From contig JAVBLD010000054.1 in the NCBI GenBank assembly GCA_031553705.1, forward strand, positions 1 through 24,440: a stretch of 24,440 bases of DNA, given 5' to 3'. Each line of letters opens with the position of its first letter. Positions within the stretch are counted from its first letter, which is position 1. Shown piece after piece: positions 15,182 to 23,056 of this stretch. The notes under the pieces were generated by a model, which searched no databases, had not been told where the DNA came from, and was given only the letters and a program-made list of their open reading frames with translations. A program made the translations under genes and the position numbers. This DNA comes from JAVBLD01 sp031553705 (lineage in GTDB: Bacteria; Bacteroidota; Bacteroidia; Bacteroidales; Marinifilaceae).

Positions 15182-16513
15182 ATGAAGACGGTTATCAAAA
15201 ACGGCACATTAATCAATGAAGGGAAGATATTCCGGGCGGATATCATCATCGGGGACGGGCAAATCACCGATATCGTCGCGCAAACGCCCGAAAATATCGA
15301 TGCTGAAGTGATTGATGCGGCCGGCCGGTTTGTTATCCCCGGCGTTATCGATGACCAGGTGCATTTTCGTGAACCGGGCCTCACCTCAAAAGGCGATATC
15401 GAAGAGGGGAGCAAAGCCGCTGCCGCCGGAGGGGTCACATCCTATATGGATATGCCGAATGTAAATCCCCCGACCACTACGTTGAAACGCCTGGAAGAGA
15501 AGGTCGAACTTGCGCGGCAGAAATCCCTGGTAAACTACTCATTCTATCTGGGAGCAACCCTGGATAACTTTGACGAGATTAGGCATGCCGATCCGAAAAC
15601 CGTTTGCGGATTAAAGGTTTTTATGGGTTCTTCTACCGGCAACATGCTGGTCGACAGCCTTCCAGTATTGGAAAAACTATTTGCCGAATCGCCGTTGCTG
15701 ATCGCCACTCACTGTGAAGATACCCCGACGATAAACCGGAATCTGGCAAAATACAAAGAGATCTATGGAGATGCTATCCCGCCTTCCTGCCATCCGCTCA
15801 TCCGGAGCCGTGAAGCTTGCTTCAAAAGTTCGTCGCTGGCGGCCTCTTTAGCGCGTAAATACGGCAGTCGCCTGCATATCCTGCACCTCAGCACAAAAGA
15901 GGAGCTTGCACTACTGGATAGAGGAATGTTAAAAGACAAACGGATTACCGGGGAGGTATGTGTACATCACCTGTGGTTTAATGACTCCGCCTACACAACC
16001 AAAGGCAACTTGGTGAAATGGAATCCCGCCATCAAGACCGAAGAAGACCGATTGGCGCTACTCGAAGCCGTGAACAACAACACGCTGGATGTCATCGCCA
16101 CCGACCATGCCCCACACACGCTGGCCGATAAAAGCGGTATCTATACCCAGACAGCCAGTGGAGGTCCTATGGTACAACATTCACTAACCGTAATGCTTGA
16201 GCTATTTGATAAAGGAGTCATCTCCCTCGAAACGGTCGTCGACAAAATGTGCCATGCGCCGGCAATCCTGTTCGGCATCAAAAACCGGGGATTCCTGCGT
16301 AAAGGTTACCAGGCGGACATCTGTATCTTTGGCAAAGCGCCGTGGACCGTTGACAAAAGCAACATCCTCTACAAATGCGGCTGGTCACCCCTCGAAAATG
16401 AAAGCTTCTCTTACCGTGTCCAAACAACCCTTGTCAACGGCCGTATAGTCTACAACAAAGGCACATTTGCCCCCGGTATCCATGGAGAGTTGCTCACCTT
16501 TGACAACAGGTAG
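15182..16513 (+). CDS. pyrC: Dihydroorotase (amidohydrolase), Gln in the HxH motif
   Basis: Encodes 443 residues. Dihydroorotase interconverts carbamoyl-aspartate and dihydroorotate, step three of pyrimidine synthesis. The amidohydrolase barrel is clear: HFREPG at 61-66, KVFMGSSTGN with a likely bridging K145, H177 in IATHCED, H235 in LHILHLST, and D308 in VIATDHAPH. The first histidine of the usual HxHxR metal motif is replaced by glutamine (Q59, in DDQVHFREPG). From memory, other Bacteroidales dihydroorotases share this, so I do not take it as loss of function. A hydantoinase-like activity is the main alternative. Its stop is 7 bases from the convergent DUF6427-like gene. Confidence 0.88.
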   Translation: MKTVIKNGTLINEGKIFRADIIIGDGQITDIVAQTPENIDAEVIDAAGRFVIPGVIDDQVHFREPGLTSKGDIEEGSKAAAAGGVTSYMDMPNVNPPTTTLKRLEEKVELARQKSLVNYSFYLGATLDNFDEIRHADPKTVCGLKVFMGSSTGNMLVDSLPVLEKLFAESPLLIATHCEDTPTINRNLAKYKEIYGDAIPPSCHPLIRSREACFKSSSLAASLARKYGSRLHILHLSTKEELALLDRGMLKDKRITGEVCVHHLWFNDSAYTTKGNLVKWNPAIKTEEDRLALLEAVNNNTLDVIATDHAPHTLADKSGIYTQTASGGPMVQHSLTVMLELFDKGVISLETVVDKMCHAPAILFGIKNRGFLRKGYQADICIFGKAPWTVDKSNILYKCGWSPLENESFSYRVQTTLVNGRIVYNKGTFAPGIHGELLTFDNR

Positions 16514-16520
16514 AATCTTC

Positions 16521-17486
16521 TTATAACAGATAAGTCAGAAAACAGGCCGTCAGAAACAGCACAAACATCAGGTTACCGAAAAGCCGGATCCGGCCGGTGA
16601 CAAAATATTGCGTATATATAAAAGCGAGAGGCAGCGACAATACATACATAAAATCATAATAATCGCCCGGAACAATAAAAAGAGTCAGGGACAAAAAGAG
16701 AAGCATTGAGACAACCGACAGAATGCCACGCCGCTGATTCACAATCGAAACCGAAGAGTAAGTCATGATACTGTATAGCGACAATAGCAATAAAAACAAC
16801 AGTAATCCCAACCGGATAAGCTCCGGAATCGGAAGAGTATGAACGAACTCACCGGAGAACAGGTTGTCGAGGAACATCCCCGGCAACAACGCCAGCTGTC
16901 CTACCCAGAAAAAGTAAAAAGCAATAAACAAGGCAGAGGTTATAAAGCCTAAAAACAAAGCCGCCACATCTTTAAGTGTAGACCGCCCCGAGAAGAAAAG
17001 TACACATATTGTCCATAGCACGAAAAGGATAAGTTTCGGATAAACCGCAACAACCAGTATGGCACAACAACCCAGATCGAAGATCGGACTATTGGCCTGC
17101 GAATTATTGATGGCCGATTGGAGCCGTCCGACAGCGACAGCCATAATAAATATCGCAATCAATATATAACCGAATCCTGTCTTTACTGCGATCCCGGAAG
17201 TCAGGAGTACATAAAACAATGAAGGTAAAGTGGTAGTCTGAGGCAAAAACTTATACCGTTCGTTGATAAAAAACAGAAGGTATGAAAGCAGCAAAACCGC
17301 CACAAGGCTTATGATCTTCAGCCATTCCTTGTCCATACCGTCGATAAAAGCCAGATCAATCACACCGTGCACTTGCGAAACGACCAACGGACGGGGGAGA
17401 TATTTGTCAACATAATATGCTGCCAGTACAATAAAAGGCAGCACAAGCAACATATACAACTTCTTCGACCTTAAAAATCTATCCAT
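16521..17486 (-). CDS. DUF6427-like integral membrane protein
   Basis: Encodes 321 residues from ATG 17486; a TTG two codons upstream is less likely. It is hydrophobic throughout, with around ten predicted membrane segments and short loops. The overall pattern (a short basic N-terminus, a long PRP loop after helix one, the SPIFDLG segment mid-protein, and a YYDFMY loop near the end) fits the DUF6427 family of Bacteroidetes membrane proteins as I remember it. Function is unknown. It follows purD by 31 bases and is probably co-transcribed with it. It converges on pyrC with a 7-base gap and no visible terminator. Confidence 0.65.
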   Translation of the reverse strand: MDRFLRSKKLYMLLVLPFIVLAAYYVDKYLPRPLVVSQVHGVIDLAFIDGMDKEWLKIISLVAVLLLSYLLFFINERYKFLPQTTTLPSLFYVLLTSGIAVKTGFGYILIAIFIMAVAVGRLQSAINNSQANSPIFDLGCCAILVVAVYPKLILFVLWTICVLFFSGRSTLKDVAALFLGFITSALFIAFYFFWVGQLALLPGMFLDNLFSGEFVHTLPIPELIRLGLLLFLLLLSLYSIMTYSSVSIVNQRRGILSVVSMLLFLSLTLFIVPGDYYDFMYVLSLPLAFIYTQYFVTGRIRLFGNLMFVLFLTACFLTYLL

Positions 17487-17517
17487 AATCAAACAGGAAC
17501 AAGGAATTTATCCATTC

Positions 17518-18792
17518 TCAGTCCATCAGGTCTTTCCCGATATCCCGGCGGTAATTGATCCCCTCAAAAACGATCTTTTCTACATTCGCATAAGAACATT
17601 CCAGGGCTTTTTCAATGGTCTCTCCAAATGAGCTAACGGCAATCACACGTCCTCCGTTTGTCACGGCATTACCATCGATCAGTTTGGTGCCGGCATGAAA
17701 AACCATGCTATCTTTCACCTGATCCAGACCGCTAATTATCGCCCCTTTTTTGTAATCGCCCGGATAACCGGCCGCAACCAACATTACAGTCGTACAACAA
17801 CGATGATCCAGTTCCAGGTCTACCTCCGAAAGCCGGCCTTGGGCAACAGCTTCAAAAAGGTCGAGCAGGTCGCTTTTCAATCTCGGCATCACGACCTCCG
17901 TCTCCGGGTCTCCCATCCGCGCATTATACTCAATAACGAAAGGTTCACTACCCACATTCATCAACCCGAAAAAAAGGAAACCTTTATAATCGATCCCGTC
18001 CTCTTTCAGCCCCTCCACTGTAGGACGTATAATCCTCTCTTCGACTTTCTTATTAAATACCGCGTCTGCAAAAGGCACCGGTGAAACAGCTCCCATTCCT
18101 CCGGTATTCAATCCGGTATCCCCCTCACCGATCCGTTTATAATCCTTTGCCGAACCTAATACTTTATAGTGATGCCCGTCTGTTACAGCAAACACTGAAA
18201 TTTCAATGCCTTGCAGAAACTCCTCCACAACTACCCGGCTACTCGCTTTCCCGAACTTTCCTCCCAACATCTCTTTCAACTCATGCTGCGCCTCTTTCAG
18301 ATCCTGCAAAATCAACACCCCTTTCCCGGCTGCCAGTCCGTCGGCCTTTAACACATACGGAGGCTTCAAGTGTTCCAAAAACTCCTGTCCCTCTTTGATA
18401 TTCTGTAATGTCACCGTCAAATAACGAGCCGTCGGGACCCGATGCCGGAACATAAACTCCTTTGCAAAATCCTTGCTTCCCTCCAGCATTGCCCCATTTT
18501 TGCCGGGACCGACGATCATCAAATCCAGAAGGCGGGCGTCAGCTTGCAGAAAATCCCGGATCCCTCCTACTAACGGATCCTCCGGACCTACAATCAATAA
18601 ATCGATCCGGTGTCCTGCTACAAAATCGGCAATCGCACCGAAATCGGTCACAGCTATCGCTACATTCTCAGCAATTCCCGCCGTTCCGGCATTCCCGGGA
18701 GCAACATATAATTTTTCCAGCTTAGGACTTTGTATCATCTTCCATGCCAATGCATGCTCCCGTCCGCCGCTACCTAATAATAATACCTTCAT
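17518..18792 (-). CDS. purD: Phosphoribosylamine--glycine ligase (GARS)
   Basis: Encodes 424 residues, normal for PurD. It joins glycine to 5-phosphoribosylamine using ATP, the second step of purine synthesis, in the cytoplasm. Domains in order: an N-terminal GARS-N fold starting LLGSGGREHALAWKM, an ATP-grasp domain with PPYVLKADGLAAGKGV near residue 145 and the metal-binding EYNARMGDPETEVVMPR near residue 285, then the GARS-C domain. ATG at 18792. It is preceded by a 274-base leader largely made of heptamer repeats; I see no purine riboswitch there. The DUF6427-like gene follows at 31 bases. Confidence 0.97.
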   Translation of the reverse strand: MKVLLLGSGGREHALAWKMIQSPKLEKLYVAPGNAGTAGIAENVAIAVTDFGAIADFVAGHRIDLLIVGPEDPLVGGIRDFLQADARLLDLMIVGPGKNGAMLEGSKDFAKEFMFRHRVPTARYLTVTLQNIKEGQEFLEHLKPPYVLKADGLAAGKGVLILQDLKEAQHELKEMLGGKFGKASSRVVVEEFLQGIEISVFAVTDGHHYKVLGSAKDYKRIGEGDTGLNTGGMGAVSPVPFADAVFNKKVEERIIRPTVEGLKEDGIDYKGFLFFGLMNVGSEPFVIEYNARMGDPETEVVMPRLKSDLLDLFEAVAQGRLSEVDLELDHRCCTTVMLVAAGYPGDYKKGAIISGLDQVKDSMVFHAGTKLIDGNAVTNGGRVIAVSSFGETIEKALECSYANVEKIVFEGINYRRDIGKDLMD

Positions 18793-18837
18793 AAATTTAA
18801 AAAAGTGATGAATAAATCAATCTACAGAGAGAAACAA

Positions 18838-19005
18838 GTGGCAGGTAGCAAATAGCGAGAATCATCTCCTTGCACCCTATACTCTTTACCCTACTCCAAT
18901 TTTTCATTATTAATTATTCATTGTTAATTATTCATTTAGAATTCACTTTCAACTCTCCACTATCAACTCTCAATTAAATACCCTTGCCACCTGCTACTTA
19001 CCACC
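18838..19005. repeat. 24-unit drifting heptamer array upstream of purD
   Basis: These 168 bases divide into 24 consecutive 7-base words in a single phase. Blocks of related words follow one another: GTGGCAG, GTAGCAA, ATAGCGA; then CACCCTA, TACTCTT, TACCCTA; then TATTAAT, TATTCAT, TGTTAAT, TATTCAT; then CAACTCT, CCACTAT, CAACTCT; then TGCCACC, TGCTACT, TACCACC. Neighbours inside a block share four to six of seven bases, while junction words are barely related, yet the phase never slips. The outer blocks are complementary: 18836-18851 and 18984-18999 pair at 14 of 16 positions. Function unknown. Confidence 0.85.
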
Positions 19006-19024
19006 CTATTATTCGTTTACAACA

Positions 19025-19032
19025 CAAAAATA
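19025..19032 (-). promoter_or_regulatory. Possible purD promoter -7 box
   Basis: Minus-strand TATTTTTG matches TAnnTTTG. The -33 box is not convincing. If used, the heptamer array would form most of an approximately 225-base purD leader RNA. Confidence 0.3.
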
Positions 19033-19066
19033 TAAAATAACAGCAATACCATCACACAATCACTGT

Positions 19067-19747
19067 CTATTCTGCATGTTCGACCGTATAGTTCAGGAAC
19101 CGGTTGAAAGGACAAAGCTTTTTAAATACATCAATCGACTTCTCTATGATATCGCCGCTTTCAAAAAAGCCGTCCGGCTTCGGGCTCGATACAATATAAT
19201 GTTTATGTTTCAACAGGCCGGCATCCGGGAAATCTTTCGAAAAGGGAGCAGGCACCTTCTTTAATATATCCGTCTCATCCAGTTGCTTAAACTCTTTCAC
19301 AAACTCCGGAGCCGTGATAATCTGCTTAAACTCTTCGACATTGTCATATACATCCTGACGCAACCTCTTTAATAGAGCTGGCTCCGGACAATAAATCCCG
19401 CCTGATAAAAAGCATCCGTCCGGCTCGATATGCATATAATAACCGCCGTAACGGCTATTTCTTCCGCCGCCTTTCGCAATATATACTGCAAAATGGGTTT
19501 TATACGGCAACCGATTAGGAGAAAAACGCAGATCCCGGTATATCCGGTAAACACAATCTTTTACGGCGACTCCCTTTATTTCCCCGTCAAAAGCCGCGAT
19601 TTTATCAATCAGTTCCCCGGCCAGCAGGTCAAATTTCTCTTTTAAAACCACATATTGCTCCCGGTTTTCCTGAAACCACTCCCGGTTATTGTTATCCCTC
19701 AACTCCCTTAAAAAAGAGAGAATCTCTTTTGTTATATCACTTGTCAT
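19067..19747 (-). CDS. DUF2461 family protein (TIGR02453)
   Basis: Encodes 226 residues, the usual length for DUF2461. Recognisable blocks are FLRELRDNNNREWFQENREQY at the N-terminus, YRIYRDLRFSPNRLPYKTHFA near residue 65-85, GGYYMHIEPDGCFLSGGIY near residue 100-118, and FESGDI then KKLCPFNRFLNY near the end. There is no signal peptide or membrane segment, so it should be cytoplasmic. The biochemical role of the family is not known to me. The 274-base gap to purD makes co-transcription uncertain. Confidence 0.88.
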   Translation of the reverse strand: MTSDITKEILSFLRELRDNNNREWFQENREQYVVLKEKFDLLAGELIDKIAAFDGEIKGVAVKDCVYRIYRDLRFSPNRLPYKTHFAVYIAKGGGRNSRYGGYYMHIEPDGCFLSGGIYCPEPALLKRLRQDVYDNVEEFKQIITAPEFVKEFKQLDETDILKKVPAPFSKDFPDAGLLKHKHYIVSSPKPDGFFESGDIIEKSIDVFKKLCPFNRFLNYTVEHAE

Positions 19748-19872
19748 TTTCCGGATTAATTCTTAATTAATAAGCTACAAGTTTAGCCTATTTTTTTGTT
19801 CTATTCAAATGATCCGGACAAGTTCTGTCAATAAAAAATGTCTACGCCGGCGTCCATTTTTTATAACGAAAT

Positions 19873-19903
19873 TTTGCGACTTTCAAAAAAAGCCATATCT
19901 TTG
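19873..19903 (+). promoter_or_regulatory. Promoter for tRNA-Asn
   Basis: TTTG at 19873-19876, a 19-base spacer, and TATCTTTG at 19896-19903 make a near-perfect Bacteroidetes promoter. Transcription should begin near 19910, about a dozen bases before the mature tRNA 5' end. Confidence 0.8.
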
Positions 19904-19921
19904 CAACGTTTTTTAGAAAAT

Positions 19922-19998
19922 TCCTTAGTAGCTCAGTTGGTTAGAGCGGCGGACTGTTAATCCGTAGGTCGTAGGTTCAAGTCCTACCTGAGGAGCCA
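19922..19998 (+). tRNA. tRNA-Asn (GTT anticodon)
   Basis: A complete cloverleaf of 77 bases. The acceptor arms TCCTTAG and CTGAGGA pair with one G-T. The anticodon stem GCGGA/TCCGT encloses the loop CTGTTAA, with anticodon GTT at 19956-19958. The T arm has the standard GTTCAAGTC loop. The discriminator is G, and CCA is encoded in the DNA at 19996-19998. It is a single-gene unit with its own promoter and terminator. Confidence 0.97.
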
Positions 19999-20002
19999 GA
20001 CG

Positions 20003-20037
20003 AGATAAGCCGGCTTTTCGCCGGCTTATCTGTTTTT
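20003..20037 (+). terminator. Rho-independent terminator after tRNA-Asn
   Basis: A 12-bp perfect stem (20003-20014 with 20020-20031, core AAGCCGGC) with a 5-base TTTTC loop, followed by a T-run at 20033-20037. It sits 4 bases after the tRNA CCA. Confidence 0.92.
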
Positions 20038-20101
20038 CCGGCTTACATACGCTTTCTCTCTAATATTTCTATCCTCAATGGCCTAAAAATTATAAAATTT
20101 T

Positions 20102-20109
20102 TATCTTTG
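20102..20109 (+). promoter_or_regulatory. Promoter -7 box for the DUF3472/GH29 cluster
   Basis: TATCTTTG matches the TAnnTTTG consensus exactly. No clear -33 TTTG lies 19 bases upstream, which may mean an activator is needed. It would give a leader of about 70 bases. Confidence 0.5.
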
Positions 20110-20185
20110 TATCCGGATGTTTTGCTGTTTTTATAGCAAACTTATGTACAATTGATTTTTATAATAAACTCATATCTGCCAAATT

Positions 20186-21496
20186 ATGAAATTCATCTAT
20201 TATTATATCATGCTTACATCATGCTTCCTGTTTTTTACCGGACAAGAAGTCAATGCCAGGGGAACAAATAAAAAACCAGGACCTTTTGCCCGCGAAATCC
20301 GGTTAGGAGGTAATGCCTATGTAACGACCAGGACCGATCAGACCGCCATACGGATCGACCCGAACGGGGTCAGGAGGTGGAGCGACCCGGGTGCTGTATT
20401 TAGTGCCTGGTTCAGGACATCAAAATCTGGCGATCTCGATTTGTACCTGAAATACCAGGCTGATAGTGCAGCCGCGATTAATGTTTCATGCTCCGGAAAG
20501 AGTTTTCATGTAAAGATACGACCGGGAAAAGAACAGACGGTCTATATCGGTTCCGTGCCAAAAGCTGACACCGGATACCTGCGGGTGGATTTCCGGGGAG
20601 TTAAACGGCAAGGCAGCACCTATGCGGAAGCTTTCGCGCTCATTGTTGACGGCAGTGCTGTAAAACAAGGTATCTGCTATGTAAACGATTTTTCTTTTTA
20701 CTGGGGACGGCGGGGGCCTTCTGTTCATTTGGGCTATCCCCTTCCTGAAAACGAAACGATCGAGTGGTTCTACACCGAAGTCACCGTTCCGGCCGGAGGA
20801 GATCCGGCCGGAACCTATTACATGGCCAATGGCTTTGCACAAGGATATTTCGGGATGCAGGCGAACTCATCGACCGAGCGCCGGGTACTTTTCTCTGTCT
20901 GGAGTCCGTGGGAAACAGACAATCCGAAAGAGGTTCCGGAAACCCATCAGGTAAAGATGCTCCGGAAAGGCGGACAGGTCAAAACCGGAGAGTTCGGTAA
21001 TGAAGGCTCCGGAGGGCAAAGCTATCTGATCTATCCATGGCAAACCGGGAATACCTACAAATTCCTGACCCAAATTAAACCGGACGGGAAAGGGAATACC
21101 CGATATACAGCCTGGTTCTACACTCCGGATGAACAGGAATGGTTGCTGATTGCCTCTTTCTTACGTCCGCTGACGAATACCTACTATAAAGGGGCCCATT
21201 CATTTCTGGAAAGTTTCAGCCCCGAATCGGGTTTCCGTCTCCGGAAGGCTTTTTACGGCAATCAATGGGCAAGGACAAAAGAGGGCAAATGGATCGAAAT
21301 AAAAGACCAGGTACGCTTCACGGTTGATGAAACGGGCAGGAAAAAAGCCAGGATGGACTATAAAGGTGGTATCGAAAGCGGACGGTTCTTCTTACAGAAT
21401 TGCGGTTTTCTAAGCGATTACACCCCGATAGGAACAAAGTTTTCAAGGACGTCCGCCAGTCAAGCGCCGGAGATCGATCTCGATAAACTCCCATAA
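20186..21496 (+). CDS. Secreted DUF5077/DUF3472 protein
   Basis: Encodes 436 residues. A signal peptide is visible (basic start, hydrophobic core to about residue 18, cleavage likely after VNA at 22-24), so the product is exported. Residues about 38-160 resemble the DUF5077 beta-sandwich (GGNAYVTTRTDQTAIRIDPNGVRRWSD). Residues about 175-370 resemble DUF3472, with WFYTEVTVP, YYMANGFAQGYFGMQ, RRVLFSVWSPWETDNP and GNTYKFLTQIKPD. Such proteins occur in Bacteroidetes polysaccharide loci and may bind or act on glycans; the activity is not established to my knowledge. The GH29 gene follows by 34 bases, suggesting joint work on one glycan. Confidence 0.82.
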   Translation: MKFIYYYIMLTSCFLFFTGQEVNARGTNKKPGPFAREIRLGGNAYVTTRTDQTAIRIDPNGVRRWSDPGAVFSAWFRTSKSGDLDLYLKYQADSAAAINVSCSGKSFHVKIRPGKEQTVYIGSVPKADTGYLRVDFRGVKRQGSTYAEAFALIVDGSAVKQGICYVNDFSFYWGRRGPSVHLGYPLPENETIEWFYTEVTVPAGGDPAGTYYMANGFAQGYFGMQANSSTERRVLFSVWSPWETDNPKEVPETHQVKMLRKGGQVKTGEFGNEGSGGQSYLIYPWQTGNTYKFLTQIKPDGKGNTRYTAWFYTPDEQEWLLIASFLRPLTNTYYKGAHSFLESFSPESGFRLRKAFYGNQWARTKEGKWIEIKDQVRFTVDETGRKKARMDYKGGIESGRFFLQNCGFLSDYTPIGTKFSRTSASQAPEIDLDKLP

Positions 21497-21530
21497 CAGC
21501 ATTCACAAAACATACTATACACCAAGAAGC

Positions 21531-23000
21531 ATGCAAACCATTTTATTTTCGATTTGCAATCATAAAATCCTGTTTGTCATCATTTTAATCCTCCTGATAT
21601 ATGGCTGCCCGGCATATACACCACCTCCTGAAGCGGTACAGCCCACTCCGAACGAACACCAAATGGCCTGGCACGAATTGGAACAGTATGCTTTTATTCA
21701 CTTCACAACCAACACCTTCACCGGCAAAGAGTGGGGATATGGCGATGAAAAACCGGCGATATTCAGTCCCACAGCCTTTAATGCAGAGCAATGGGTAACC
21801 ACGCTCAAAGAGGTTGGCCTGAAAGGATTGATTCTAACCTGTAAGCACCATGACGGCTTCTGTTTATGGCCAAGCCGCTATACCGAACATTCGGTCAAAA
21901 ACAGTCCATTCCGCGAAGGCAGGGGCGATGTTGTCGGAGAAGTGTCGGAAGCCTGCCGGAAACATGGATTGCTCTTCGGGATCTACCTGTCTCCATGGGA
22001 CCGGAATTTTGCAGGTTACGGAAAACCGGAATACCTCACCTACTATCGTAATCAATTGCGCGAATTACTGGAAAATTACGACCCCGTTTTTGAGGTATGG
22101 TTTGACGGTGCCAACGGCGGCAATGGCTACTATGGAGGCGCCCGAGAAAGGCGCAGAATCGATAATACGACCTACTACGATTGGCCGCGTACCCATCAAC
22201 TCGTCCGGGAATTGGCTCCGCAAGCGATGATGTTCAGCGATGCCGGCCCGGATATCCGTTGGTGCGGCAACGAAAGAGGATTTATCGGAGACCGGTACTG
22301 GAATATGATTACCAACGATACACTATACCCCGGCAAAGCCAATATCGGCCAACTGCTCAACCATGGTTCGGAAGATGGCACTTCCTGGGTTCCGGCCGAA
22401 GTGGACGTATCGATCCGCCCGGGGTGGTTCTACCATACGAAAGAGGACACCTCAGTGCGCACTCCGGAAAACCTTTTCAAGATATACATGGAATCGGTCG
22501 GCAGAGGTGCCAGCCTGCTGTTAAATATACCACCCGATCAGCGCGGGCTGTTACATGAAAATGATATACAAGCGTTGAAAACATGGAAGAAATTGATCGA
22601 TGAAGCCTTTGCCGTCAACCTAGCTGCCGGAGCGAAAGCTTCTGCCGACAGCTATCGAGGTAACTCCTCGCAATATGAAGCGTCGAATGCTACAGATGGA
22701 AATAAAGAGACCTACTGGGCTACCGACGACGATATCCATACCGGTTCGCTAACAATCGAACTTGGAAAGGAACAAGATATCCGGTATATCGTATTACAGG
22801 AATATATCCGTCTCGGCCAGCGGATACAAGCATTCGAGATCGAAGCATTTACAGGCAATACCTGGAAACCGGTAGCCGATGGTAGTACCATCGGCTATAA
22901 GCGAATCACTCCGGTTGAGAATATAAGAACCGGAAAAATACGGGTTCGGATTAAAGAGGCAAAAGCCTGCCCGGTGATTTCAAATATTGAAGTATATTAA
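21531..23000 (+). CDS. Alpha-L-fucosidase, GH29, with C-terminal F5/8C domain
   Basis: Encodes 489 residues. A hydrophobic N-terminus ends in LLIYGC, so C26 is a plausible lipidation site, though Tyr before Gly is unusual in a lipobox. The GH29 barrel covers about residues 45-350: FIHFTTNTFTGKEWG, LTCKHHDGFCLWPS, the nucleophile D192 in EVWFDGANGG, and VDVSIRPGWFYH. The acid/base glutamate is probably in the HGSEDG or PAEVD segment. The pattern resembles the 1,3/1,4-linkage GH29-B type, which is inference. Residues about 360-489 form an F5/8 type C (CBM32-like) domain. It would release fucose from glycans at the cell surface or in the periplasm. Confidence 0.93.
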   Translation: MQTILFSICNHKILFVIILILLIYGCPAYTPPPEAVQPTPNEHQMAWHELEQYAFIHFTTNTFTGKEWGYGDEKPAIFSPTAFNAEQWVTTLKEVGLKGLILTCKHHDGFCLWPSRYTEHSVKNSPFREGRGDVVGEVSEACRKHGLLFGIYLSPWDRNFAGYGKPEYLTYYRNQLRELLENYDPVFEVWFDGANGGNGYYGGARERRRIDNTTYYDWPRTHQLVRELAPQAMMFSDAGPDIRWCGNERGFIGDRYWNMITNDTLYPGKANIGQLLNHGSEDGTSWVPAEVDVSIRPGWFYHTKEDTSVRTPENLFKIYMESVGRGASLLLNIPPDQRGLLHENDIQALKTWKKLIDEAFAVNLAAGAKASADSYRGNSSQYEASNATDGNKETYWATDDDIHTGSLTIELGKEQDIRYIVLQEYIRLGQRIQAFEIEAFTGNTWKPVADGSTIGYKRITPVENIRTGKIRVRIKEAKACPVISNIEVY

Positions 23001-23056
23001 ATCGTCTGAATTTCAAGCCGAAAAGATGAATCGCTAATTTACTGCGTTATAGCTAA

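Noticed and set aside
18838..19005. CRISPR array
   Set aside because: The unit is 7 bases with no conserved repeat-spacer alternation, and no cas genes are nearby.
18793..19066. Purine riboswitch in the purD leader
   Set aside because: I see no conserved purine-aptamer core or three-way junction; the sequence is explained by heptamer words.
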